Source: Tethya wilhelma (lineage: Eukaryota; Porifera; Demospongiae; Tethyida; Tethyidae). Taken from it: a stretch of 64,000 nucleotides of DNA. The stretch is from contig CAXIPT010000002.1 of NCBI GenBank assembly GCA_964030475.1, positions 10,496,373-10,560,372 on the forward strand. Reading direction: 5' to 3'. The position numbers and the translations under genes are program-made. The notes under the pieces were generated by a model. It worked only from the letters and a program-made list of their open reading frames with translations, was not told the DNA's origin and made no database searches. Positions 34,022 to 45,755 of the stretch are shown here, piece after piece (the stretch's first letter is position 1; each line of letters begins with the position of its first letter).

Positions 34022-35833
34022 TTAGATTAGAAATCTTTCATCAACTAGAGTTTTTGCAGCTATGTTTCTTCTTCCAAGCACTTCCCTAAGTAATCGTAGC
34101 AGCCAGCCTACGATGAAGGTGACCACTGCAGCCAGCACATAGCTCTGAGAGAGAAGGTCCACCACAGCAAACACCAGCACATCCAGCAGGAACAGAGTCC
34201 ACTCGTTGCCATAATACAGCACGCTGTCAAACCCATGGCCATCGTCTACAAGCACATACATTCTCTGTATAACAATCTTACATGCTAATGAGCAGGAGCT
34301 TACCCCTGTAAAATGTAGACATGGTCTCATTGTCAAAAAATTCCATTCTGAGAATCTTCTCAATAAACAGTTTGTTTTTGACTGCATAATTCAGACCTTG
34401 TATGCCCTATACATAAAGGAGAGGTCTTTGACACCAATTACCAAACATTGTAATGAAGGGACTTACTCTTTCAATGAATGACGACAAGAAATGGTTCATT
34501 TCTTCATAAATTTTCACTTGGGCAATCCTCAGATCAGCTTCAGCTAGATTCTGGCCTCTGGCATCCAGCATTCTTGCTAGAATGGTGTTGTAGTGGTCTC
34601 TCACTGGTTGCTTCAATGACACCTCATACGACTGGATGTCAGAGTCCAATTCCAAGCCACGAGAGCCCCCACTAGTTTCCTAGGAATAAATAGTTAACAA
34701 TAAAGCATTGTGGTAACCACAGTTAGCGGTAGCTGTGGTTGTGCACACCCCTTGTGTCTGGAGGTGCCTGTCCATCTCTCTCATGTCAGTGTCGGCATGG
34801 CCAGCTGTGCGTCCGTGGATGTAGTAGCCATACAAGGAGTGAGAGAGGATGAGCACACTGATGTTGCTCACTGAGCAAAGATCGACATACTGCTGGACCT
34901 TGTGCTCAAAGTACCGCTCATACACCAGCCACACAAACAGCCTCTGTTAATAATGACAGGGGGTTAACACAATGACAGGGGGTGAGTATTAAGGTAATAA
35001 TGACAGGGGGTCACTCACTAGGAGTACAGCAATGATGATGAAATGAAGAGAAGTGATTGAGAACCTCAAGATGCTACTGGGAGGGGCCGAATAGCGAGCT
35101 TCAGACTGGATCACATGACTGGCAGGGTCTCGTTCACTCAGCAGCTGCAACCCCACCACCTAGATCAATAGATTCAACACAGAACACTCTAAATGAGGCC
35201 TCTCCTGCCTGTCCATAGGCCATTGGTCAGAACAAATGTGAGCATTGAAAGAAGTTTTGCTCTGCTACACAGAGACACAATCCATGGACACCCGATTGCA
35301 GTGCAGATTCAAAACACCTTCAGTAACTGACCCTTTAGTTAAAATGTTTACTGAAAAAAATTTTAAATTTTCATTCTAAGCTGTTTGTCCTTGGAGCAGG
35401 ACATATGAATCAAGGTACAATATTGAACAAACGAGAAAACCCTGATCAATGTTCATGTGCTTTGTTCTTGCAATTGCTCATTCTGTTCTAAAACTTAATA
35501 GTGCTTCAGGGTATTTCTCTTTTTTTGTATTTCTAAGCCATAGTTTCACTGCTTTGTTTTATTCCTGTCCCGCACCAAGGATGGAGAGCTTAGAATGAAC
35601 ATCTTTCAGAGGGCATTTTAACTGAAGGGCAAGCTCACAGAATTTGCATGGACACAATCAATGGACACTCAATTGCACACAGCAATGTGACACCTAACAC
35701 AGTCAGTTGGTTTATGTAAACACTTCCCAATACCAGACCCTCCTTCCTACCTCACACTGTTAATGAGCCATACATTTTATGGGATGCTGCAGTGTACTTG
35801 TACAGGCAAGCTAATACTGGTCTATGGAGGATG

Positions 35834-35905
<72 letters not shown>

Positions 35906-37398
35906 CACACACACACAGAGGAGAGCTCGAACATGTCCACCATTGGAAAGACTATCCTGTGGCTGCTCAATCCTGGAAATGGAATTTTAAGACTTCAATT
36001 AAACACAGGTGAAAAAGAATTAGCATCTTCTATCTAGAATGCATAGCCTGCTCAGGCTCACCTAAGATAGGTCTTTACCTAATCTACAGGGGGTAGTAGT
36101 ATCCATGGGAACTATCCTCACATCAATGAAACACATAGCTGGAGTGATGGGACTATTTCAAACTGATGTGAAACCAAATCTAGCCAGTGTACCTTTAAAA
36201 TCAACAAAAGGTCACCTTTCCTTTGGCTGAAGACAACTGGTACATTTGTTGACAGCAGCAGCTGCTGGGACTTTGAAATGGAATATCTGAAGCTATTGGA
36301 ACAACTTTCAGCTTCCTAGCAACACAACCTTCTGTGGAACCAATAGTTAGGCATTTGAATGTTGAAAGAAAATGAACTATCTAAAGACTGGACAGTATCT
36401 AGAGCAAGAAAAAATGAGAGCATTTCTCAGAGAAAACAGTGGGGAACAATGTGCAACCACTGTATCATTAGTTTCCATAATTATGTGGACAGATAAAAAT
36501 GGAAAATTATGGGTACAGTGAATGCTAGCACTAGACCACTCAGATGGCACACCTGAGATGGAGCAATCAATTATCTTATGTAAACAGGAGGAGCTTCTCA
36601 CTACACATGTACACAGATGCTTCTAGAAGGTCACAGCTTTCTCCAAGCCTTTCCTGACCAGCAAGCAGACTGGTCTTTTCATATCTCTGGCAAAGAAGAT
36701 ATGATGCCAAGAAATTCTACCATTAGAGAAATTCAAACAAAACTTAGACCACCACTAGCTAGATTGGCCTAAGAGTTTATTGCATGGTAGTTTGTGTGTT
36801 TTGTGCAAATGAAATGTCCACTAGCTACTGGGACTGGTGTTTGTCCTGCACACTACACTGATTGAAGTTACACCTGCCACTAGCTAGTTCACACACCAGC
36901 ATGAACAGTGGGCCACAACTTTCAACATCTTTGACTGCTATGTCTGTTATTAAAGACAACATGGCTGCTGTACAGCTAGCAGTGTACCTGGCCAAAGAGG
37001 AGCACCGTGAGCAGGAGCAGCATGGGGTTGACTTTCCTGATGGACTGAAGCTCATTCCATTCATTGACAAGAAAAAAGGTCCTCCATATACTGACAGGAG
37101 CAGGCTGTGGGGGGGTGTCCCTGGGTTGATTGGATGGTGATAAGACTCCTCTTGACTTCTCCCAGTCAATGAAGAAGAGGTCCACAGAGCACTGTTCCCA
37201 AGTCATGTAGCTGACATGAAGCACCTGTGTGTGTGTGTGTGCATGGAAGTCATAGTGACATGACAGCACAGAGCTAAGACTGTACATGTGCGACTTACTC
37301 TGCACAGAAGACCAACTCCTAAGATGATTTGAAATGCCAACTCCTGGCTACCAATAGGCAAGGCAAAGAGAAATGTTGTTTGAACCTTGAACCCAATA

Positions 37399-37442
<44 letters not shown>

Positions 37443-38507
37443 AAATCACCAAACAGTTTTATACACATGCACATGCATATAAACAATGTAGTGTGCAGAA
37501 TTAAATTGGCAAATTTAAATGCAAATTTGTCCAATTTTAGCTGTAGCAAAAAATTGCATTTAAATTTGCCAATTTAATTCTGCACACTAAAACTTTGATC
37601 CAACATACTTTGAAGAAGATTAGCCAGAAGACTGCAGCTACAGTTAACAGAAGAAAGATGGCTGTAGAGAGAGCTCCACAAAACTCCATGACAACAAACA
37701 GAATAGCCTGCAACAATAAACAACATTCATTTTCAAAATCTGTCCATCCACTCACTACAGACTGACCTTGGGGTGGCAGCATTGTGCTCCAGATCTCCTC
37801 AGGTAGCCATTGAGTCTGAAGCCACAATAGACAGCTGCCAGGACTATGAGCAGAGCCAGGGACACACACACACCAATGGTGAAGGAATGGCCAGGGTGAG
37901 AATATTCTGTGGTGTAGGAACACTGTGGATGTGTGTGTGTGTGTGTGGGTGTGGGTGTGTGGGTGTGTGGGTGTGGTACAAGCCATTACTGGTAGTGTAT
38001 CTTCATTGCCAGCCTGAGGGTTCCAAGGTTCATAGTTCACTCTGAGAAGAGGAGGAAACACCTGCCCACTGGAGGTTAGCTGCACACTGATAAAACATGG
38101 CTGGCTAGCACACACTGAGAGAACATATATGGCTGGCTAGCACACACTGACAAAACACATGGCTAGCTAGCACACACTGAGAGAACATGGCTGGCTAGCA
38201 CACACTGATAAAACACATGGCTAGCTAGCACACACTGATAAAACACATGGCTAGCTAGCACACAATGAAAGTAGCAAGATATGAGGGCTCACGTGAGTTG
38301 GACTGACGCAGCATAGAATGGAGTGGCTGTGAGAGATTGGACTAGATAAAACCTCCTCACCAGCTGCCAGCTGCCCCTCTCTCTAGCTGTGTTGACGAGA
38401 GCTCCTGAGATGTCTCTGTAGGAGGAGAGGAGGACAGGCACAGGATAGAGCATCTCCACACCAGCACCAGTCACATCACGATAGTCTGCCAGCTGTTAAG
38501 GTCAACA

Positions 38508-38577
<70 letters not shown>

Positions 38578-39661
38578 GAAAAACAACCAGAGCTGGGGTA
38601 GGATACAAACATCATAGAACAATGGATCAGTTGCTAATTCTTTCAATCTCCTCACGGAGAGGGAGCACTGGAAGAAGAGAGTCAGTCATTGCTAGGAGTG
38701 ATGCTGCCACGAGAGGACTTACTTCAATCCGATAATGAACGCCAACTTGAAATGCTGCTTCAGATCTTGATGACCGATCTCGACAGAGAATGATGTCATC
38801 AGTGATGTCGTAGAGGCCGACAAAGGTCCCATTGAGTGTGAATGTCGCCAGCACTAAAGGGAGCCTATCACTGGTTGATAGCCTGTTGGGAATGTCAGCC
38901 CTTGACAAGATCTCCTCCGCCTGTCTTGAGGGGTAATAGAGAGGAGGCAAGGTGGCACTCCCAGCTAGCTCCACGGTTGCAGCACAGGCGGGGTCAGAGG
39001 TCAGGTACTGCTGTAACACACATAAGTTGCCTAGCAACTGACAGGCCGAGCTGTTTCCATTGGCCTGTACATAGGATACAATTGTTACCATGGCAACTGT
39101 TGCTATGGTAACTCACAGAGCAGAGTTCTCTGGCGGCAGTGAAGTGCTGGTTGTAGTATTGGAAGGCAGTTCCTTGCTGAGCGGCAGGGGGCACAGGGAA
39201 ACACACACCATCCACTACCACCTGTTCAAATATCAACCTCATAATTATACATAATGAACTAGAACTAAAGTATATCAGGATTCTGGTTTGAGAATACCGC
39301 CAAAAGTGAAATAATGAGGTTCATGCAATACTTTTTATATGGGACAAAAATTAATAACTAACTTTTGACTGGTAACGCGTAGGAAGCTGGAAAAGCAATC
39401 AAAAAAACGGGGAGAATGAGCGCTTTCCAATGGTGCTTGAAAATTTGAAATTATTTGGATATTATTCAATTTTTACTACCGGTTTTCTACCGGCATTCCC
39501 AAACCAGATGGAGGGACCTTAGACTCACACATTGCTGGCAGTCTGCAATGCCACACTCAACACACTGGGAGCTAGAGGGGTCGGCCCACAGGCCAGGAGG
39601 ACAAGGTTCACACGACCAATTCCCAGTCTCCAATGAAGACACTGGCAGAGTCTCAACTAAC

Positions 39662-39713
<52 letters not shown>

Positions 39714-40337
39714 AGCGAATGATAATGTAATCTAGTGACAGACGTACCAGCTATCTCTGTGTTGCCACATTGATTGCACCCTCCGCTGACCTCATTGAAC
39801 CCAGTGGCACACTCCAAACAGAATACACCATTCAATGATACTACCTGTGTGGTTGCCATGGAAACATATCTTACATAATTATTATTAATTGCTAGGAGAC
39901 TGACCTCATTATTTCCACACGACTGGCACTGGAGGCCACGCCCATCAGAAGGTATCACTCGGACATGTCCAGTATCACACACACATGATAAACCTGCATA
40001 CAAATGGTTGCCATAGCAACATGCACTCGAAAATTATTCCGATCCATGCAGCAACTATTCATAAGAACAGGCTCAACTACATATTCTGGTTTAGATCACA
40101 GCGTGGGTATTAAATACATACTCATGGCTAACCGTTAAACGTACCATCCTCGGCTGTGCGCTGATTGACGCCAGCACAAGCCACGCAGCTCAGATTGGCC
40201 GCCTGATAGAACTGGGTGGCGGCGCACGTCGAGGGGGGCTCGTAGCGTTGAGGTAGAGGACCGCTGAGGATCTGGGCGGTCGCAGTCAGCGAGAGAACCA
40301 ACACAATGGCAAGGATCGAACACGAAAGCCAGGACAT
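34022..40337 (-). CDS. TMEM67: Meckelin (ciliary transition-zone membrane protein)
   Basis: A large multi-exon gene. It starts MSWLSCSILAIVLVLSLTATA (signal peptide). A cysteine-rich extracellular region follows (CVACAGVNQR, LSCVCDTGHVR, FCLECATGFNEVSGGCNQC, CVECGIADCQQC), as in meckelin, then ANGNSSACQLLGNLCVLQQY. The membrane part has SIWRTFFLVNEWNELQSIRK, a strong family signature, plus several hydrophobic segments. The end is LYYGNEWTLFLLDVLVF, VVDLLSQSYVL and TLVDERFLI, the near-invariant C-terminus. Meckelin works in the MKS module of the ciliary transition zone. The gene is divergent from BBS5. One intron (about 35160-36860) is long and repeat-rich. Some middle exons were not individually resolved. 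Confidence 0.93.
35160..36860. other. Long TMEM67 intron with (AC)n
   Basis: No exon was recognised. An interrupted (AC)n tract lies at 35836-35918, with occasional acaaac breaks. Confidence 0.5.
37400..37441. repeat. (GT)n microsatellite in TMEM67
   Basis: About twenty GT units next to the hairpin at 37489. Confidence 0.85.
37489..37589. repeat. Perfect-arm hairpin derived from family A
   Basis: Arms of about 36 bp (37489-37524 and 37554-37589) begin TAGTGTGCAGAATTAAATTG and are exact reverse complements. The adjoining bases catgcatataaacaatg match the family-A interior at 47123-47318, so this is a folded-back derivative. Confidence 0.75.
38090..38270. repeat. Tandem repeat of about 34 bp in TMEM67 intron
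   Basis: About six units built on catggctagctagcacacac followed by tgataaaacac or tgagagaa. Units vary between ggctggctagc and ggctagctagc and between two tail types, giving a mixed higher-order pattern. Confidence 0.85.
38511..38573. repeat. (GA)n tract in TMEM67
   Basis: About 31 GA units. On the minus strand it is (CT)n roughly 16 bases upstream of the acceptor of the exon starting LADYRDVTG. Confidence 0.85.
39281..39514. repeat. Family-B inverted-repeat element, copy 3
   Basis: The left end is ttctggtttgagaatacc, the right end is ggcattcccaaaccagatgg, and the interior has agtgaaataatgaggttcat and cttttgactggtaacgcgta, as in copies 1 and 2. It lies in a TMEM67 intron. Confidence 0.8.
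39664..39711. repeat. (GA)n tract at TMEM67 acceptor
   Basis: On the minus strand (CT)n-gttgttag leads straight into the exon encoding ETLPVSSLETGNWSCE. Confidence 0.85.
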
Positions 40338-40424
40338 CTTTGGAGAACCTGCTGGTGGTGCGCATTTAATAGAAACTGCTGAATCAGCAAGAATTTGTTT
40401 GTTGATAGTGGGCGTGGTTTGAAG
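40338..40424. promoter_or_regulatory. 87 bp divergent promoter region of TMEM67 and BBS5
   Basis: The whole space between two ciliary gene start codons is 87 bp. It holds a perfect 13 bp palindrome TGCTGAATCAGCA (40377-40389), close to the Maf recognition element, and gggcgtgg (40410-40417). No clear RFX X-box was found by eye. Confidence 0.65.
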
Positions 40425-41509
40425 ATGGCCTCTCCAATCTGGCAAGACAGGGAGATCAGATTTGACTGCTCTGAAAGGTACTAGCACCCCGTGCTGTTGA
40501 TGTTGCAATGATGTAATGGCGTCTCTTTGCAGTCAGCTGCGTCCTAGGAGCGGCGAGGTGATCATCGACTTCCTGAAGGAGGTGGAAGACACCAAAGGCA
40601 ACAACGGAGACAAAGGTATGAGGATCAGGCTGCTGAAGTCAGCTCATATCATCAGTATGGTGTATTGTGCCTGCTGCAGGGCGTCTGTACGTGTCCAACC
40701 TGAGGATAATATGGGTCTCATCAGCACACTACAGGGTGAACCTGTGTAAGCAGTATTTACATGTATAATTATTTCATCGACCATCAAAATCCTTTGTGTA
40801 CGATCTGTTCAGCTATTGGATTCAAGACAGTTACTTCGTTAAATACAAAGAAAGCATTATCTGTAAGTACAAGCTTTACATATTGCGTTTGTTCATTAAA
40901 TCAGTATAATCTAATTATTGTAGAAAATTAAAGGGTCCACAGAAGCTCTTTATGTAATGACAAAGATGGAGAAGACCCAGTTTGAATTCATCTTCACCAA
41001 TCTGGTACAATCTTATCAACATACGCAATCTCTTAACCGTTATATTGCTAAGCTAATTGCAGGAGCTCACTAATTCTCCCCGTCTCTTCTCGACTGTGAT
41101 GGCAGTGCACAGAGCCTACGAGACGTCCAAACCTTATCGGGAGTTGAAGTTAAGATCGGCTCTTCTACACAATAAGGAGCTGAGGCTCCTACCTCAAGAA
41201 CAGCTGTACACAAAGGTCAGTGATCGGATTAAATAGCGCCATAGTACGACTTACGAAGATATCTGTGGTCCTTCTCTATAGCTGTCAGGAGTGTGGAATC
41301 TGTGCAGTGACCAGGTACATTCTAGCTATCATATGAGTGTCATGTGATTATCATGTGATATCCTTGCCTTCAACAGGGGAACCTCGGTACAATGTACATC
41401 ACCAATGTACGAGTTGTGTGGCATTCAAACATGAACGAGGCTTTTAACGTCAGCATCCCTTATCTCCAAATGGTGGGACACATTTATATTGTTGCCATGG
41501 TAACCATCA

Positions 41510-41549
<40 letters not shown>

Positions 41550-42126
41550 CTCTCTCTCTCTCTCTCTCTCCAGACTGTGGTTAAGATCCGTGACTCCAAG
41601 TTCGGGGTTGCCATGGTAGTGGAGACCAATTCTCAGAGTGGCAACTACGTCCTGGGCTTCAGGATTGATCCTTACGACAAGCTGAAGGAGCTGGTCCAAG
41701 AGGTGCACAGCCTCTACCAGGTCTTCAACACAAACCCCATATTTGGAGTAGAGTATCAGGTGGAAGATCAGGTAAGGGGGAGCCTTTCAAAGATGTTGCT
41801 ATAGAGACGTTAATGGCAATGGTGTCACATTCTTACACGCACGCACAGGACCAAGAAGGTCCAGCTACAGTTGAAGCTGTTCAAGAAGACATTGAAGTTG
41901 TTCAAAACACAGACAAACTGGACACCTTTGCTGTGAGTGGTTATGTGGATCCATTCTAGTGTAAATGTGCATGCTGTAATGGTGTACAGTACCACTTCCA
42001 CAGGCTTACTTTGCTGATCCCCACAAGCCCAAAGACAGAGAGCCTGTGTTCAGCCCGGAGTTGGGACTAGCCATTGAGAAGCTCCCACCAGGATACACAC
42101 TCAAAGACCTGTGGGAGGTCTCATAG
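40425..42126 (+). CDS. BBS5: BBSome subunit BBS5
   Basis: The start at 40425 gives [17 protein letters not shown], matching the start of BBS5 in other animals. The next exons give [20 protein letters not shown] and [14 protein letters not shown] (first PH-like domain), then [67 protein letters not shown] and [19 protein letters not shown] (second PH-like domain), ending [21 protein letters not shown]. About eleven short exons. BBS5 binds phosphoinositides and joins the BBSome, which moves membrane proteins in and out of cilia. One acceptor (41573) uses a (CT)n tract. It converges with DCTN2. Confidence 0.96.
41514..41571. repeat. (CT)n tract at BBS5 acceptor
   Basis: It ends in ctctccag before the exon starting [11 protein letters not shown]. 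Confidence 0.9.
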
Positions 42127-42306
42127 CAACTGCAACTCAATATCATGAGAGAATATTGTATTATAGCGCTGCATTTATCACTTAGTACGTATCATTATGA
42201 GCACAAAAAACACACTGACCTATTATTATATAAATTGAATCAAAAATAATAAGAATTAATAGTTGTTTGACATCTATCATCCTATCATGGTCCTGTGGTG
42301 AACTAG

Positions 42307-44252
42307 CTAGCTGTGAGCTGCGTTGAGACGCGATTCAAGAGTAGAGAATTGGTCGTGGATCGAAGAAAGGTTCTCTTTGAACTGGACTTGGACCTATACA
42401 GAAACAAACACCTCAACATTATCACGTACACTCACATACAGAAGCCAGTCAGATCAGTTTACCTCTGTAAGCAGCTGCTGCAATGCGGTCAGTTGCTTGT
42501 TCATCTCTGCCTGGCTGTCCGACACATAGGCCACACTGCCTGCGAACTGAGAGGCCCTCTCGTGGATCTCCCTGAGGGTGTGCAGCCTGGCAACGAGGTC
42601 TGGAATGAGAGGGGCAACACTCGCCAGATTCGCCACCAGTTCTAGGGCCTCAGACACCTGATCATAGGAATAAACTAATGACATCATCAGAAATACATCA
42701 CAAGACACACTCACTTTCCCTCCAGTTTCCTTGTCTTCCATTTTACCCTTTGAACCAGCTTCAATTTGGTCCACTAATGACAGGAGTGCCTACAGATAAC
42801 GATTACATCATAATGACATCACTTATATTGCCCAAAGAGAAGTACCTGCAGTTGAACTCCAATGGCATTGACATGGTTAGGATCCAGTAGAGCCACTTTA
42901 GCCTGGAGGCTCAACACCGATGCCTGGGAAGGGGGGGGGGGGAATATCACTACAATAGTCACGTGATAGTCATGTGATCAGCTAATGACATCATCAGAAA
43001 GCTACAGTTTTGTTTAGAATTTCTTCATAAGCTCAGATCGTACCACCTAGATCTACTCTCCGAACTTTACCCATCCTAATGTATCTGGCCCGGGATTGTT
43101 GGGCAACTCTCCTTTAGTGGAGGCAAAAAAAAAAAGAAGAAGATCAGTAACTTACAGAGAGATCCTTGTGTTCACAGTCCAGTCCTCCGCTAACAGTCGA
43201 CTAACGAGAGGGACAAACCCATTGATAATACTTACATACTAACAAACTGATCACACCCACTTACAATGGAGGTGTCTTCATTTCCTACGAGTGTCTCTAA
43301 CTGTGTTAGTCTCTGTTCGACCTCACTTAGCTGGGAGAACAAACACCATTGTCACACACACACACAATCATTCAATGGTAGCTTACTTTTGACAAGTGAG
43401 CAAACTTAGCAGATTCATTTCTAGTGTACACCTCGTAGACAGGCTGTTCTCTCGTCACCTGACTGTCATGTGACTTGAGGGCCTCCAGCTGTGTCTTAAG
43501 ATCTCTCAGTAGGACGCTCTGCAACGGATGCTCCTCTCCAGTCACTGGGGAGCTGTTTAGAACACGACCCAAAGACAGACCATGAAGCTGTTTCTGGAGC
43601 AATTGGACCTGCACACATCATGAAAATAACACTCAAAAAAGCTAGGAATGAACACATCCTTCCCCTCACATCACCCAGCAGATCAGCTGGGAGGACTTGA
43701 ACGAGCTTCTCAGAGTCTTTCTGTGTCTCTTTGACTCTCTCTAAGTCAGTGACGAGGTCGGCAACCTCCTGCTTCAACCTCTGGTAGCGTTGGAGGAGGG
43801 TCTCTGGCTCACGCTGGCTCACAGTCAGCTCATACTCATCAGGATCAACTCTGAACCCACACTGAGCGGGGCGAGCAATGCTGTCAGAGAAATCTGTTTG
43901 GAAATGCAATAATATGAAGCAACAAACACACAGCAAGACATTCGATCTCCCTCTCACCAATATTAGTGGCATCCAGAGACTTCCCCTTGAAATGATCATA
44001 CGACGTTTTCACTCCAACTGGCAACTGCTGTACAATGCTACTTTTTTGATCATCCTACACACACACACACACACACACAAATTATGAGAAAGATGGTACA
44101 ATTTAGAAATTACTATTACATCAAACTTACATCATAGTTGTAGGTCTCCTCCGGGACATCAGGGGTCTCAAACACCTCCTAGAGAGAAGAAGACAAGTGA
44201 GGGGTTAGCAGCTGCTGACTGAGGACCATCAGCACACACTTACCAAAGACAT
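42307..44252 (-). CDS. DCTN2: Dynactin subunit 2 (dynamitin, p50)
   Basis: A coiled-coil protein. The first coding exon is only nine bases (Met-Ser-Leu, 44244-44252), then EVFETPDVPEETYNYD, like the VYETSDLPED start of dynamitin. Next come SYDHFKGKSLDATNIGDFSD, ETLLQRYQRLKQEVADLV, VYEVYTRNESAKFAHLSK and LSEVEQRLTQLETLVGNED. Later segments are LLSLVDQIEAGSKGK and LPDLVARLHTLREIHERA in family order. It ends NLSSIHDQFSTLESRLNAAHS. p50 forms the shoulder of dynactin, which links dynein to cargo. It is head-to-head with the kinesin gene, 226 bp apart. The sequence has drifted more than its neighbours, and identification rests on motif order. Confidence 0.88.
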
Positions 44253-44478
44253 CTTCTACAGCTAAACAGGCAAGAGTGCCAGCAATATCACGTGACTTTG
44301 TGTTGATGGGCATTATTTAGAACAAGACAGGAAGCCTGAAATCGTGAACAGCTGAGGTGGTGTCTAGCTGATGATACGACCGCCCCACACTAGAGCTGTG
44401 CCTGGGGACACAACACATTTGCTGCTGGCCTGGATCTCGTTCTGGTGTTCGCGATATTAACGTCTCAACGAGATCGTT
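44253..44478. promoter_or_regulatory. Divergent promoter region of DCTN2 and kinesin-1
   Basis: 226 bp between start codons. It includes tcacgtgac (near 44290) and cgaccgccccaca (near 44379). No TATA-like box in a useful place was seen. Confidence 0.55.
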
Positions 44479-45693
44479 ATGAGTGATACGTGTCGCATAA
44501 AAGTGATCTGTCGAGTAAGGCCCCTCAACTCGAAGGAGATAGCCAATGGAAGTTCCAGTGTGGTTCGTTTCCCTACCTCCACCACCGTGGGTCTAGCTGT
44601 AAGTGGACCACCAGCAATAGATCTGGTGCTGTACGACACACACACACACACACACTCCCACACACGTACCAACCGATAGTGTCATCAGCTGGCAATTAGT
44701 AGCATTGCTGAAATAGTTGTTGATTTTCCTCTCAGCTCTTATGTGTTCTCTGTACAGAATCGCACGTTCACATACGACCATGTCTTCCAGCCCACCTCCA
44801 CTCAGAGCGAGGTCTACGCCATATCAGCAAAGCCTCTTGTTCAAGGTACGATGCCACGCCCACTAGCCTCATGAATGTTACATGGAAGCCTTATAATTGC
44901 ATGCACACACCTGTTTGTTGTTGAGTGTTGCTGGTACGTATGTCAGTGTGTGTTCTCCCATCACCTACAGATGTTCTTGCTGGCTACAATGCCACGATAT
45001 TTGCCTATGGCCAGACCTCCAGTGGAAAGACCCACACCATGGAGGTGAGTGTAGCTTCTCACTTATACCAAGTCCTTTAGAGGAGCTGTGTCTCTATATA
45101 AGTGATGTTTTGTAACTAAAATGATGTTTTATGACCTTTTGTGATGTTTTGTTTAGTTTCTAGCATGATCTCGGTGCCACAATCTAGGTACTAGCTCACG
45201 CATGTACATATTATATTCCACGTTTGTCAATAAAAAACGTCATGCATTTTATTTTTGGTAATAAAACAGCGTTTATATGGTGATGGTTCCACATCTTCTG
45301 ATTCTGAGTGTCTTGCATTATACGGTAATGAAGAAATCAAAGTTTTGGCAAACTTTTATGAAAGTGAAGTCAAAGTAGACTATGATGGTGAAACTTACAC
45401 TTCATCAACCATTGTTATGTAGTGAGGATCTAAGTTCAGAATGGATTATTTTTCGACGAGCAATAGTGAAGGAAAAAGAGCTATTAGATGTTTTGTAGCT
45501 AAAATGATTTTTTTTACGTTTTATGACCTTTTGTGATGCTTTTTGTTTTGTTTCTAGCGCGATCTCGGTGCCACATTCCAGATACTAGCCCATGCATGTA
45601 CATGTATTTCATGTTTGTCAACAAAAAAAGTCTCGCATTTTATTTTTGGTAGCTAAACAGCACTTATATATAGTGACAGTTCCTTTAATGTCG

Positions 45694-45755
<62 letters not shown>

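Noticed and set aside
38511..38573. Regularly repeated sequence considered as a CRISPR array
   Set aside because: Plain dinucleotide repeat with no spacers, in an animal gene intron. No array exists anywhere in the window.
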